A DNA stretch of 64,000 nt from NCBI RefSeq assembly GCF_007655005.1, contig NZ_SZVW01000014.1, forward strand, positions 124,001 through 188,000, in the 5' to 3' direction. This DNA is from Streptomyces tibetensis (GTDB lineage Bacteria > Actinomycetota > Actinomycetes > Streptomycetales > Streptomycetaceae). Positions 42,056 to 50,567 of the stretch are shown here, in pieces (position 1 is the first letter of the stretch; the number at the start of each line of letters is the position of its first letter). A model generated the notes under the pieces. It did no database searches. It was given only the letters and a program-made list of their open reading frames with translations, and was not told the origin of the DNA. Position numbers and translations under genes: made by a program.

Positions 42056-42084
42056 TTGACAAACCCCTTTGCCGAACCTGCAAT
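42056..42084 (+). promoter_or_regulatory. Strong sigma-70 type promoter, probably leaderless
   Basis: TTGACA (42056-42061), 17-bp spacer, TGCAAT (42079-42084). The ATG of the XRE-cupin gene is at 42091, so transcription would begin at or next to the start codon. TTGC and GCAA within the spacer and -10 form a possible operator half pair. Confidence 0.65.
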
Positions 42085-42090
42085 ACAGCC

Positions 42091-42663
42091 ATGACGACGG
42101 ACGAGGTACTCGCGGGCGTGGGCCCCCGGCTGCGGCAGATGCGCAAGGACCGGGAGGTGACCCTGGCGGCGCTCTCCGAGACCACCGGCATCTCCGTCAG
42201 CACCCTCTCGCGGCTGGAGTCCGGCCTGCGTAAACCCAGTCTGGAACTGCTGCTGCCCATCGCGCGCGCCCACCGGGTGGCGCTGGACGAGCTGGTCGGG
42301 GCGCCGCCGGCCGGTGATCCGCGGGTGCGCTCCAAGCCGATCGTGATGGGCGGCCGCACCCACTGGCCGCTCACCCGCCAGCCCGGCGGCCTGCAGGCCT
42401 ACAAGGTCCTCGAACCGAAGCGCGAGCAGGAACCGGATCCCCGGACGCACGAGGGCTACGAGTGGCTGTACGTGCTGTCCGGGAGGCTGCGCCTGGTGCT
42501 GGGCGAGCACGACGTGGTGCTCACGGCGGGGGAGGCCGCCGAGTTCGACACCCGGGTACCGCACTGGTTCGGGTCGGCGGGGGAGGGGCCCGTGGAGTTC
42601 CTCAGCCTGTTCGGGCCGCAGGGCGAGCGGATGCATGTGCGGGCCCGGCCCAAGGGTGCGTGA
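42091..42663 (+). CDS. XRE-family regulator with C-terminal cupin domain
   Basis: A 190-residue regulator. The helix-turn-helix is at residues ~10-65 (LRQMRKDREVTLAALSETTG, ISVSTLSRLESGLRKPSLEL). The cupin domain is at ~105-185 (HEGYEWLYVLSGRLRLVLGE and TAGEAAEFDTRVPHWFG). Such proteins bind a small molecule in the cupin and control adjacent oxidoreductases. It is divergent from the thioredoxin-reductase-like gene and probably controls it. No Shine-Dalgarno is seen; the promoter implies leaderless mRNA. Confidence 0.9.
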   Translation: MTTDEVLAGVGPRLRQMRKDREVTLAALSETTGISVSTLSRLESGLRKPSLELLLPIARAHRVALDELVGAPPAGDPRVRSKPIVMGGRTHWPLTRQPGGLQAYKVLEPKREQEPDPRTHEGYEWLYVLSGRLRLVLGEHDVVLTAGEAAEFDTRVPHWFGSAGEGPVEFLSLFGPQGERMHVRARPKGA

Positions 42664-42728
42664 CCCGGCGTGACCCACGGGTGAAACCGCTGCGCGGGAC
42701 TTTGCCCGAAGACTGTTCCCTGATCGGC

Positions 42729-42745
42729 AAGCGACCGCTTAGTAT
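42729..42745. promoter_or_regulatory. Candidate operator overlapping the -10 of the qor-acd operon
   Basis: AAGCG-AC-CGCTT (42729-42740) is a perfect palindrome that runs into TAGTAT (42740-42745), a likely -10 box, about 48 bp before the oxidoreductase start. Similar palindromes are bound by TetR-type repressors of fatty-acid or steroid genes. Confidence 0.5.
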
Positions 42746-42792
42746 GCGAACCGACCCCGGTCAGACGAAGCAGTCCCCCGTGGAGGCCCCGC

Positions 42793-43758
42793 ATGCAGGC
42801 ATGGCAAGTGCACGAGAACGGCGAGCCGGGCGAGGTGATGCGGCTCCAGGACGTCGAGCCGCCCACCCCCGGTGACGGCCAGGTCCTGCTGAAGGTGCGC
42901 GCGGCCAACATCAACTTCCCGGACGCCCTGCTGTGCCGCGGCCAGTACCAGGTCAGGCCGCCGCTGCCGTTCACCCCGGGCGTGGAGATCTGCGGCGAGA
43001 CCGAGGACGGCCGCCGGGTGATCGCCAACCCGGCGCTGCCGCACGGCGGCTTCGCCGAGTACGCCGTCGCGGACGCCGCCGCGCTCCTGCCCGCGCCCGA
43101 CGCCCTCGACGACGCCGAGGCCGCGGCCCTGCACATCGGCTACCAGACCGGCTGGTTCGGTCTGCACCGCCGGGCCGGTCTGGAGGCCGGCGAGACCCTG
43201 CTCGTCCACGCTGCCGCTGGAGGGGTCGGCAGCGCGGCCGTGCAGCTCGGGAAGGCCGCCGGCGCCACCGTCATCGGTGTCGTCGGCGGCTCCGGGAAGG
43301 CAGCCGTCGCCCGCGAGCTGGGCTGCGACGTCGTGATCGACCGGCGCTCCGAGGACGTCGTCGCCGCCGTCAAGGAGGCCACCGGCGGCCGGGGCGCCGA
43401 CGTGATCTACGACCCCGTCGGCGGCGAGGCCTACACCCAGTCCGCCAAGGTCGTCGCCTTCGAGGGGCGGATCGTCGTCGTCGGCTTCGCGAGCGGCACG
43501 ATCCCCAGCCCCGGCCTGAACCACGCCCTGGTGAAGAACTACTCGATCCTCGGCCTGCACTGGGGCCTGTACAACACCAAGAATCCCAAGCTGGTCCAGC
43601 ACTGCCACGAGCAGCTCACCGAGCTGGCCGCCCGGGGCGCGATCAAGCCGCTGGTGAGCGAACGCGTGCCGCTCGGCGGGGCGGCGGACGCCGTGCAGAA
43701 GGTGGCGGACGGCCTGACCACCGGCCGCATCGCGGTCGTCATGGAGGAGGCGGCATGA
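42793..43758 (+). CDS. NADPH:quinone oxidoreductase / zinc-free alcohol dehydrogenase family
   Basis: A 321-residue medium-chain reductase. It has MQAWQVHENGEPGEVMRLQD, AANINFPDALLCRGQYQVRP, PFTPGVEICGETEDGRRV, the nucleotide site HAAAGGVGSAAVQLGKAAG and DPVGGEAYTQSAKVV. Zinc-ligand cysteines of true alcohol dehydrogenases are absent, so it fits the quinone oxidoreductase subgroup. It is the first gene of a three-gene overlapping operon with two acyl-CoA dehydrogenases, suggesting enoyl or acyl-CoA metabolism. Confidence 0.9.
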   Translation: MQAWQVHENGEPGEVMRLQDVEPPTPGDGQVLLKVRAANINFPDALLCRGQYQVRPPLPFTPGVEICGETEDGRRVIANPALPHGGFAEYAVADAAALLPAPDALDDAEAAALHIGYQTGWFGLHRRAGLEAGETLLVHAAAGGVGSAAVQLGKAAGATVIGVVGGSGKAAVARELGCDVVIDRRSEDVVAAVKEATGGRGADVIYDPVGGEAYTQSAKVVAFEGRIVVVGFASGTIPSPGLNHALVKNYSILGLHWGLYNTKNPKLVQHCHEQLTELAARGAIKPLVSERVPLGGAADAVQKVADGLTTGRIAVVMEEAA

Positions 43759-44936
43759 CCGACGCCGAAGAACTGCGCACCCGTACCCGGGAGTTGCTGG
43801 CCGCCCACCCGCCGGCCTCCACCGACCGCCTGGACTTCCTGCGAGCCCGCTTCGACGCCGGACTCGCCTGGGTGCACTACCCGGAGGGCCTCGGCGGGCT
43901 CGGTGCTCCCCGCTCCCTGCAGGCCGTGGTGGACGCCGAGCTGGAGACCGCCGGAGCGCCCGACAACGACCCGCGGCGCATCGGCATCGGCCTCGGCATG
44001 GCCGCGCCGACGATCCTCCAGTACGGCACCGAGGAGCAGAAGCGGCGCTACCTCCGGCCGCTGTGGACGGGCGAGGAGGTCTGGTGCCAGCTGTTCAGCG
44101 AGCCGGGCGCCGGGTCCGACCTCGCCGCGCTGGGCACTCGGGCCGTGCGTGAAGGCGACACCTGGGTCGTCAACGGGCAGAAGGTCTGGACGTCCAGCGC
44201 CCACGTCGCCCGCTGGGCGATCCTCATCGCCCGCACCGACCCGGAGGTGCCCAAGCACCGGGGCATCACCTACTTCGTGTGCGACATGACCGACCCGGGC
44301 GTCGAGGTGCGGCCGCTGCGGCAGGTCACCGGCGAGGCCGAGTTCAACGAGGTGTTCCTCACCGACGTCCGCATCCCGGACGCGCGGCGCCTCGGTGCGG
44401 TCGGCGAGGGCTGGAAGGTCGCGCAGACCACCCTGAACAACGAGCGCGTGGCCATCGGCGGCATGCGACTGCCCCGCGAGGGCGGCATGATCGGCCCGAT
44501 CTCGAAGACCTGGCGCGAGCGGCCCGAACTGCGCACGCACGACCTGCACCAGCGGCTGCTGAAGCTCTGGGTGGAATCCGAGGTCTCCCGCCTCACCGCG
44601 GAGCGGCTGCGCCAGCAACTCGTCGCGGGCCAGCCCGGCCCCGAGGGCGCCGGCATGAAGCTGGCCTTCGCCCGCCTCAACCAGGAGATCAGCGGCCTGG
44701 AGGTGGAACTCCTCGGCGAGGAGGGCCTGCTCTACGACGACTGGACCATGCGGCGCCCCGAGCTGGTCGACTTCACCGGCCGCGACGCCGGCTACCGCTA
44801 CCTGCGCTCCAAGGGCAACAGCATCGAGGGCGGGACCAGCGAGGTCCTGCTGAACATCGTCGCCGAGCGCGTCCTTGGTCTGCCCGCCGAACCGCGCACC
44901 GACAAGGACGTCGCATGGAAGGACCTGGCCCGGTGA
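43755..44936 (+). CDS. Acyl-CoA dehydrogenase, catalytic-type subunit
   Basis: A 393-residue FAD protein. It has WVHYPEGLGGLGAPRSLQA, CQLFSEPGAGSDLAALGTRAV, VNGQKVWTSSAHVARWAILIAR, and RSKGNSIEGGTSEVLLNIVAER. The glutamate in IEGGTSE is in the position of the usual catalytic base. ATG 43755 overlaps the preceding stop (ATGA). Pairing with the next gene suggests a heteromeric enzyme like the FadE28-FadE29 type of steroid side-chain dehydrogenases. Substrate unknown. Confidence 0.9.
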   Translation: MTDAEELRTRTRELLAAHPPASTDRLDFLRARFDAGLAWVHYPEGLGGLGAPRSLQAVVDAELETAGAPDNDPRRIGIGLGMAAPTILQYGTEEQKRRYLRPLWTGEEVWCQLFSEPGAGSDLAALGTRAVREGDTWVVNGQKVWTSSAHVARWAILIARTDPEVPKHRGITYFVCDMTDPGVEVRPLRQVTGEAEFNEVFLTDVRIPDARRLGAVGEGWKVAQTTLNNERVAIGGMRLPREGGMIGPISKTWRERPELRTHDLHQRLLKLWVESEVSRLTAERLRQQLVAGQPGPEGAGMKLAFARLNQEISGLEVELLGEEGLLYDDWTMRRPELVDFTGRDAGYRYLRSKGNSIEGGTSEVLLNIVAERVLGLPAEPRTDKDVAWKDLAR

Positions 44937-46015
44937 AGAACGAGCGCGACCTGTTGTATTCGGAAGAGGAAGAGGCGCTGCGCGCCGCCGTCCGCGACCT
45001 GCTCACCGACCACTGCGACGCGCCCGGCGTCATCGCCCGCACCGAGTCGGACACCCCGCACCACCTGGCCCTGTGGAAGGCCCTCACCGAGGGCATGGGT
45101 CTGGCCGGCCTGCTGGTGCCCGAGGAACTCGACGGCCAGGGCGCCACCCACCGCGAGGCCGCCGTGGTGCTGGAGGAGCTGGGGCGCGCGGTCGCGCCCG
45201 TGCCGTATCTGACGAGCGCTGTCGTCGCCACCGAGGCCCTGCTGGCCTGCGGCGCCGACGACCTGCTCCGCGACCTCGCGACCGGGGCGACGATCGGCGC
45301 CCTCGCGGTCGCACTGAACGTCGCGCCGGACGCCGCCTACCGGGTCGTCCGGCACGAGAACGGGCTGCTGCACGGCGAACTGACCGGCATCGCGGACGCG
45401 GCCGTGGCGAACGTGCTGCTCGTCCCGGCCGACGACGGCGGTCTGTACGCCGTCGACGCCACCGCCGCGACCGTCACGCCCCGGACCTCGCTGGACCTGA
45501 CCCGGCCGCTCGCGACCGTCACCCTCGACGGGGTGCCGGGCCGCCTGCTGGGCGACGCCGAACCCGCCGTACGCCGAGCCCTGCGCGCCGGTGCCGGGCT
45601 GCTCGCCTCCGAGCAGTTCGGGCTGGCCGAGTGGACGCTGACGGAGACTGTCCGCTACCTGAAGGAGCGCAAGCAGTTCAACCGGCCCGTCGGCGGCTTC
45701 CAGGCCGTCAAGCACCGGTTGGCCCAACTGTGGCTGGAGGTCGTCAACACCCGCGCGGCCGCCCGCAACGCCGCCGACGCCCTGGCGAACGGCGAGGACG
45801 TCGACGTGGCCGTCACCGTCGCCCAGGCGTACGCGGCACCCGTGGCCGTGCGCGCCGCCGAAGAGGCCCTGCAGCTGCACGGCGGTATCGGCATGACGTG
45901 GGAGCACCCCGTGCACCTGTACCTCAAGCGCGCCAAGGCCGACTCGATCGCCTACGGCACGCCGGGCGCCCACCGGGGAGCCCTGGCCGCACTGGTCGAC
46001 CTCCAAGCCCCCTGA
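44933..46015 (+). CDS. Acyl-CoA dehydrogenase-like partner subunit (catalytic Glu not seen)
   Basis: A 360-residue protein with GLAGLLVPEELDGQGATHREAA, GAGLLASEQFGLAEWTLTETV, RKQFNRPVGGFQAVKHRLAQL, and LQLHGGIGMTWEHPVHLYLKRA. The C-terminal stretch where catalytic subunits have EGTxE reads IAYGTPGAHR, without the glutamate. GTG 44933 overlaps the upstream stop (GTGA), giving tight coupling. A likely non-catalytic or FAD-only subunit of an alpha2beta2 enzyme, as inference from known FadE pairs. A strong terminator follows. Confidence 0.88.
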   Translation: MKNERDLLYSEEEEALRAAVRDLLTDHCDAPGVIARTESDTPHHLALWKALTEGMGLAGLLVPEELDGQGATHREAAVVLEELGRAVAPVPYLTSAVVATEALLACGADDLLRDLATGATIGALAVALNVAPDAAYRVVRHENGLLHGELTGIADAAVANVLLVPADDGGLYAVDATAATVTPRTSLDLTRPLATVTLDGVPGRLLGDAEPAVRRALRAGAGLLASEQFGLAEWTLTETVRYLKERKQFNRPVGGFQAVKHRLAQLWLEVVNTRAAARNAADALANGEDVDVAVTVAQAYAAPVAVRAAEEALQLHGGIGMTWEHPVHLYLKRAKADSIAYGTPGAHRGALAALVDLQAP

Positions 46016-46052
46016 CGTCCCTCTTCACAACTCCGGGAACTCCCGGGCGAGA

Positions 46053-46094
46053 ACGCGGACAGGCCCGTCCCACCAGGGGCGGGCCTGTCCGCGT
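46053..46094 (+). terminator. Very stable terminator hairpin after the acyl-CoA dehydrogenase operon
   Basis: ACGCGGACAGGCCCG (46053-46067) pairs perfectly with CGGGCCTGTCCGCGT (46080-46094). TCCC/GGGG can extend the stem to 19 bp with an ACCA loop. It lies 38 bases after the operon stop. Confidence 0.88.
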
Positions 46095-46217
46095 GCCGGC
46101 CCGGTGAAGTGAACCCGTGGCGGCAGTCCGGCCAACTCCGTGCGCAGGCCTGCTCCTTGAGCTGTACGGCCCCCATACTCGCAGGGTCCCCGTACGGCAT
46201 CTCCAGGGAGGCAGAGC

Positions 46218-47081
46218 ATGGCCCTCACCACCCGTCGCACGGCCCTCACCGCCCTCGGCGCGGCCCTCGCCGGCTCGATCGCCCTGCCCGCCACCCCCGC
46301 GCCGGCAGGCGAACGCACGCACGCGCGCCGCCCGTTGTGGCGCGCCCACGCCCACAACGACTACGAGCACCCCCGCCCGCTGTTCGACGCCCTCGACCAC
46401 CGCTTCGGCAGCGTGGAAGCCGACATCTACCTCGTGGGCGACCAGCTCCTGGTCGCCCACGACCCCGAGGATCTGGACCCGTCCCGCACCCTCGAGTCCC
46501 TCTACCTCGCCCCGCTCGCCGCCCGCGTCCGGGCCCAGCACGGCTCGGTGTACCGGGGGTACCGTGGATCGCTGCAACTGCTCATCGACATCAAGACCGA
46601 GGGCGCCTCGACGTACCGTGCACTCGACCGCCGGCTCCGGCGCCACCGGCACCTGTTCACCACATACGCCCACGGCCGCGTCCACCGCGGTCCGGTCACC
46701 GCCGTGGTCTCCGGTGACCGCGCGGCCCGCACGCCCATGGAGGCCCAGGCCGTCCGGCGCGCCTTCTACGACGGCCGCCTCGCCGACCTCGGCAGCCCGG
46801 CGCCCGCCTCCTTCGTGCCGCTGATCAGCGACAACTGGACGCTGAACTTCACCTGGCAGGGCATGGGCCCCTTCCCCGACGCCGAGCGCCAGAAGCTGCG
46901 GGGCATCACCGAGGCCGCCCACAAGCGCGGGCAGCGGGTGCGGTTCTGGGCCACCCCGGACCTGGCCGGTCCCGCCCGCGACGCGGTATGGGGCGAACTG
47001 CTCGCCGCCGGCGTCGACCACCTCAACACCGACGACCTCGCCGGCCTGGAGGCGTTCCTCGACGCCCGGCGGGCGGCTTAG
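46218..47081 (+). CDS. Secreted PI-PLC/GDPD-fold phosphodiesterase (Tat substrate)
   Basis: A 287-residue exported protein. A twin-arginine signal (TTRRTALTALGAALAGSIALP) leads into a phosphodiesterase domain. It starts WRAHAHNDYEHPRPLFDALD, with VEADIYLVGDQLLVAHDPEDL, LLIDIKTEGASTYRAL, FWATPDLAG and DHLNTDDLAGLEAFL. His/Asp/Glu residues fit the metal-dependent glycerophosphodiesterase / PI-specific phospholipase C superfamily. Likely releases phosphate or headgroups from lipids. ATG 46218 follows GGGAGG. Confidence 0.86.
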   Translation: MALTTRRTALTALGAALAGSIALPATPAPAGERTHARRPLWRAHAHNDYEHPRPLFDALDHRFGSVEADIYLVGDQLLVAHDPEDLDPSRTLESLYLAPLAARVRAQHGSVYRGYRGSLQLLIDIKTEGASTYRALDRRLRRHRHLFTTYAHGRVHRGPVTAVVSGDRAARTPMEAQAVRRAFYDGRLADLGSPAPASFVPLISDNWTLNFTWQGMGPFPDAERQKLRGITEAAHKRGQRVRFWATPDLAGPARDAVWGELLAAGVDHLNTDDLAGLEAFLDARRAA

Positions 47082-47148
47082 GGGTCCTTGCACTACGAGC
47101 GCCCGGGTCGGCGCGACCTCATCGGGCGCTCATAGTGCAAGGACCCCT
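47080..47148. terminator. Long near-perfect inverted repeat (26-bp arms)
   Basis: The arm 47080-47105 (AGGGGTCCTTGCACTA to GCGCCCG) pairs with 47123-47148, with a single C/A mismatch. The 17-base loop can form its own GGTCG/CGACC stem. It overlaps the stop codon of the secreted phosphodiesterase gene. It is a strong terminator or a cruciform-capable element. Confidence 0.9.
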
Positions 47149-47274
47149 TGAGAGCGGCAGCAGGACACCACACGTTCGGCGGACACGTCAGCTGCCCGGA
47201 CGAACCCTCCGCTACGCCACACTTGCGGCCGAACGCCGTGAACCGGACGTGACGGCGTGGCGGAGGAGTTGACG

Positions 47275-47469
47275 ATGGCCATTTCCATCTCTGTGGTGCT
47301 GCTGCTCGCGATCCTTGCGGTGATCTTCCTGCGCAACGGCGGGCTGAAGGTCTCCCACGCGCTGGTCTGCCTGCTGCTCGGCTTCTACCTTGCCAGCACG
47401 AGCATCGCCCCCACCATCCACAGCGGCATCACGGCGACGGCGGAGATCGTCAGCGGTCTGCGGCCCTGA
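47275..47469 (+). CDS. Small membrane protein, 64 residues
   Basis: Two hydrophobic segments (ISISVVLLLAILAVIFL and ALVCLLLGFYLASTSIAP) flank a short NGGLKVSH turn. ATG 47275 follows GGAGGAG by 6 bases, a very good ribosome site; an in-frame GTG at 47257 is less likely. It ends 2 bases from the stop of the convergent NAGPA gene. Family not recognised; similar two-helix proteins are common in Streptomyces. Confidence 0.75.
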   Translation: MAISISVVLLLAILAVIFLRNGGLKVSHALVCLLLGFYLASTSIAPTIHSGITATAEIVSGLRP

Positions 47470-47471
47470 GC

Positions 47472-48704
47472 TCACCCCGAGAACACGCCGATGCCGTTCG
47501 GGACAAGGCGTTCGGCGCCGCCGCTGGGGTGGTTGCGCACGGAGACCGTGCTAGCGCCCGGCTTCCGCGCGACCAGCGTCGATGATCCGCCGCCGTCCAG
47601 GCTGAAGGCGTCCTGTGCGCCCAGATCCCGCATGGCGGCGGCGACTTCGGCGATCGTCAGGCCGCTGCGGTAGGCGGCGGCGCCGTCCAGCGCGAGCAGA
47701 AGTACCCGGCGCCCGCCGTCGGCGATCCCCACAGCCGTACGGACGGCCGAGGTCGTGTCGTCGAGCCCCGGCAGCGGCTGCCCGCCCGAGAGCACCGGGT
47801 AGCCGCCCAGGGCGAGCCGGTACGCGACGCCGTCCGCCGCCACGAGGCTGTGCTCGATCTCGACCGGTTCACCGGTGGAGAACTTGCGCAGCTGCTGGGC
47901 GCCCGCCTCCCGGCCGACCAGCACGGTGGTCCCCTCGGCGATCGGGCCGCTGCCCGGGGTGTCGGCGGCCGAGACGACCTTGCCGTCGCGCACCGCCACC
48001 TCGTAGGTGTCCGTGCTGCACGGGGCGGCGCGGTCCGTGTCCGTGCCGCAGGTGGCGCGCACCCGCGACACGCTGCCCCACTGGGAGGTGAACGCACCGA
48101 CCGACCCCTCCGGCAGCGCGTACTGATTGAGGCCGCCGAGCGGCAGCTGCGCCTCGGCCGTACTGACCGAACCGGCCAGCGCCAGCCGGTCCAGCCGCGC
48201 CCGTCCGTCGGTGCCGACGCCGAAGACGTCCTCGGGGGTCGTGCCGGGCGGCAGCTCCGGCCCGAAACGCTGCCCCTTCGGCACGGCCGCCTTGAGCATC
48301 CGCCCGGTCGCGATCGCCGGACCCACACTCGCACCGGTCGCCTCCACGCCCGGATGCTGCGTCTCGGTGATGTTGAAGAAGTCGCCGTTGACACCGGCGA
48401 CCGCGCCCTGGGTGTCCGCCATCGCCGAGACCCGCGCGCGTGCGGCCACGACCCCCGGGTACAGCAGATCGACCCGTACCTGCGGGTTGCCCAGGTCGAC
48501 CCTCAGCACATGTGCGTGCGTCACCCCCCTCGCCGCCTGGATGTCGAACTCCTCGTACGTCACACCCGGCGCGACCCGTCCGCCCTTCTGGACGGCGCCG
48601 GCCGGAGCCGCACCCGCCAGGCCCGCGCCGACCAGCGCGCCGAACGCCGTGAGAAACGCCAGTACCGCTCTGCCTGCTCCCCGTCGCCTGCGACGACCTG
48701 CCAC
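47472..48704 (-). CDS. Secreted phosphodiester glycosidase family (NAGPA-domain) protein
   Basis: A 410-residue protein. After an Arg-rich N-terminus, a signal segment (LAFLTAFGALVGAGLAGAAP) leads to an extracellular NAGPA domain. The conserved GAVAGVNGDFFNI (around residues 100-112), LLALDGAAAYRSGLTIAEVA and FSLDGGGSSTLVARKPG are present. Family members act on glycosyl phosphodiesters. GTG 48704 is preceded by AGGGGG; the longer frame upstream is not family sequence. Confidence 0.86.
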   Translation of the reverse strand: MAGRRRRRGAGRAVLAFLTAFGALVGAGLAGAAPAGAVQKGGRVAPGVTYEEFDIQAARGVTHAHVLRVDLGNPQVRVDLLYPGVVAARARVSAMADTQGAVAGVNGDFFNITETQHPGVEATGASVGPAIATGRMLKAAVPKGQRFGPELPPGTTPEDVFGVGTDGRARLDRLALAGSVSTAEAQLPLGGLNQYALPEGSVGAFTSQWGSVSRVRATCGTDTDRAAPCSTDTYEVAVRDGKVVSAADTPGSGPIAEGTTVLVGREAGAQQLRKFSTGEPVEIEHSLVAADGVAYRLALGGYPVLSGGQPLPGLDDTTSAVRTAVGIADGGRRVLLLALDGAAAYRSGLTIAEVAAAMRDLGAQDAFSLDGGGSSTLVARKPGASTVSVRNHPSGGAERLVPNGIGVFSG

Positions 48705-48831
48705 CGTGCCCCCTGATGCCTCGTCAACTGTCGGGACCCTCAGAGGCAGTGCACCAGACACCACGGTCCGGCAGGGCGGCTGAGCGCGCACTACGCGGGA
48801 ACGGCTGAAAAAACGCACCCCTCTGGGTGCT

Positions 48832-50049
48832 TCAGCTGTCACCCGTTCCGGTGTCGCACGCCGTGACATGCGCCGGTGAGTGGTCGACCGGCAGCCCGGG
48901 CCGCCACACATGTGCCGGCGTGTGGTCGATCGGCAGCCCGGGCCGCCACAGGGTGAGGGCCTGCGCGCTGCACACGAACAGCTGCTCCGGCAGCCGGTCC
49001 AGGGCGAACCACCGCCAGCGGCCCACGCTCTCCCCGGGCTGATCCGACGGCTCGCCCCGCCAGACGGTGACCCGGGCGGCCACGGTCATACGGACGACAC
49101 CTCCCGCGTCGTCCAGCAGCGTCCCGAGCAGCCGGACGTCCTCGGGCCGCGCCACGAGCCCCGTCTCCTCACCGAGCTCGCGCACCGCCGTCTCCTGAAA
49201 CGACTCCCCGGGCTCCACCGTCCCGCCGGGCAGCTCCCACGTCCCTCGCCGGTGCCGGCCCAGAAGCAGCCCGCGCGGCCCGTACAAGACGGCACTTACG
49301 CCGAGCGCGGCGTGCGCGGGCGGCGGCTTGTCGACGCGTGGCCGGGAGGACACCCGGACGGGCCGGGTCACCCGGAAGAGCCGGTAGGAGGCCCTGTTGC
49401 CGTCCTCCGGGGCGTCGAGGACGTCGATCCCCTCCACCCGTAGCCCGTACTCGGTCAGCAGCGCCGTCCAGAGCTCCGGGGCGAGCACCCACATGCGGAC
49501 GGTGACTTCACCGCCGTCCGCGAGGCGCAGGGTCTCCGGCCGGGCAGCGACCCGGTCCGACGGCCCGTCACCCCGGCTGTTGGTGTGCAGCACCGTGAAG
49601 CAGAACCTGCCACCCGGCTTGAGCGCTCCGGCGAGGGCGGGCAGCAGCCGGTGCGGATCGATGTACGGGACGGCGTTGACGGAGTAGACGACGTCATACG
49701 GCTCGGCCGTGAGCAGGTGCTCCACCGCGTCGGTGAGGACCAGCCGCAGCCCGGGCAGTGAGCCGTAGCGTGCACGGGCCCGCTCGAACTGACCGGCCGA
49801 GGCGTCGACAGCGTCCACCAGTGCCCCGTGGGCCCGCACCAGATGGGCGGCGTGCCGGGCCGGACCGCAGCCGAGGTCCAGCACCCGCCGACCCGTCAGC
49901 TCCCCGAGGACCTCGCTCCCGGGTCCGCCGCCCGCGAACCCCCAGTCGATCCGGGCCGCCTCGGGCAGCGCCGTACCTCGTCGCAGATGGTGTGCTCCGT
50001 ACGTCTCCCACGCCTCGGCGTTGACCGCCTCCGGTTCTCCCCTCAACAC
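48832..50049 (-). CDS. Fusion of class I SAM-dependent methyltransferase and Nudix hydrolase
   Basis: A 405-residue two-domain protein. Residues ~35-230 are a methyltransferase: GRRVLDLGCGPARHAAHLVRA, VDAVDASAGQFERARAR, DVVYSVNAVPYIDPHRLLPAL. Residues ~245-370 are a Nudix domain with ELPGGTVEPGESFQETAVRE and LGEETG. A duplicated 14-residue unit (WRPGLPxDHxPAHV) makes up part of the C-terminus. GTG 50049 directly follows the stop of the upstream gene, suggesting coupling. Substrates are unknown. Confidence 0.85.
   Translation of the reverse strand: MLRGEPEAVNAEAWETYGAHHLRRGTALPEAARIDWGFAGGGPGSEVLGELTGRRVLDLGCGPARHAAHLVRAHGALVDAVDASAGQFERARARYGSLPGLRLVLTDAVEHLLTAEPYDVVYSVNAVPYIDPHRLLPALAGALKPGGRFCFTVLHTNSRGDGPSDRVAARPETLRLADGGEVTVRMWVLAPELWTALLTEYGLRVEGIDVLDAPEDGNRASYRLFRVTRPVRVSSRPRVDKPPPAHAALGVSAVLYGPRGLLLGRHRRGTWELPGGTVEPGESFQETAVRELGEETGLVARPEDVRLLGTLLDDAGGVVRMTVAARVTVWRGEPSDQPGESVGRWRWFALDRLPEQLFVCSAQALTLWRPGLPIDHTPAHVWRPGLPVDHSPAHVTACDTGTGDS
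48866..48949. repeat. 42-bp tandem duplication in the C-terminus of the methyltransferase-Nudix gene
   Basis: Positions 48866-48907 and 48908-48949 are direct repeats, seen in the shared GGCAGCCCGGGCCGCCACA. The period of 42 keeps the frame, giving two WRPGLP-DH-PAHV units near the protein end. Confidence 0.9.
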
Positions 50050-50448
50050 TCAGCCGCCCGCCACGGTGTCACGCGGCAGCACCGTGACCCGGTGGAAGTT
50101 GCACCCGGCGAGCCTCGGTCCGTCCTCGTCGGCCGGCGGGGCCTGGTGAGCCTTGAGGGCGATGCTCATCAGACTCAGCAGCAGATCGATGTCCGCCTCG
50201 CAGTCGAGGTGGACCGTCACCCAGCTCGATCCGGGCAGCAGGTGGATCGCGCTCGAACCCGCGAGGTCGTAGTGGAAGCGCTGTATGGCCCGGCGGGTGA
50301 GGTGGAGGTCGACGTCCCGTGAGGAGTGGAAGTGGACTATCTCGTCACGGACGGAACGAAGCGCCCTTCCGGTGCCGCAACTCGCCGGGCCCGCCTTGAG
50401 GTCGGGCCAGGCCTGCAGGCGCTCCATGGCGCGCTGGGCCAGAGTCAT
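50050..50448 (-). CDS. DUF5519-like (luciferase-domain) protein
   Basis: A 132-residue soluble protein. The DEIVHFHSSRDVDLHLTRRAI and SSWVTVHLDCEADIDLLLSLMSIAL segments match the DUF5519 family as I recall it. ATG 50448 starts MTLAQRAMERLQAWPDLK. Role unknown. Its stop abuts the methyltransferase-Nudix start. Confidence 0.72.
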   Translation of the reverse strand: MTLAQRAMERLQAWPDLKAGPASCGTGRALRSVRDEIVHFHSSRDVDLHLTRRAIQRFHYDLAGSSAIHLLPGSSWVTVHLDCEADIDLLLSLMSIALKAHQAPPADEDGPRLAGCNFHRVTVLPRDTVAGG

Positions 50449-50567
50449 GGCCCCATCGTCGCCTGCTCACCGGTCCGCAACCAGAGGTTGAGCGATTTGT
50501 AACCGGGACGTGAGGTGGACGGCCAGGGGGTGTCCGGCATTTCGGGCGGACTCGAAGAGCTCGGTCC

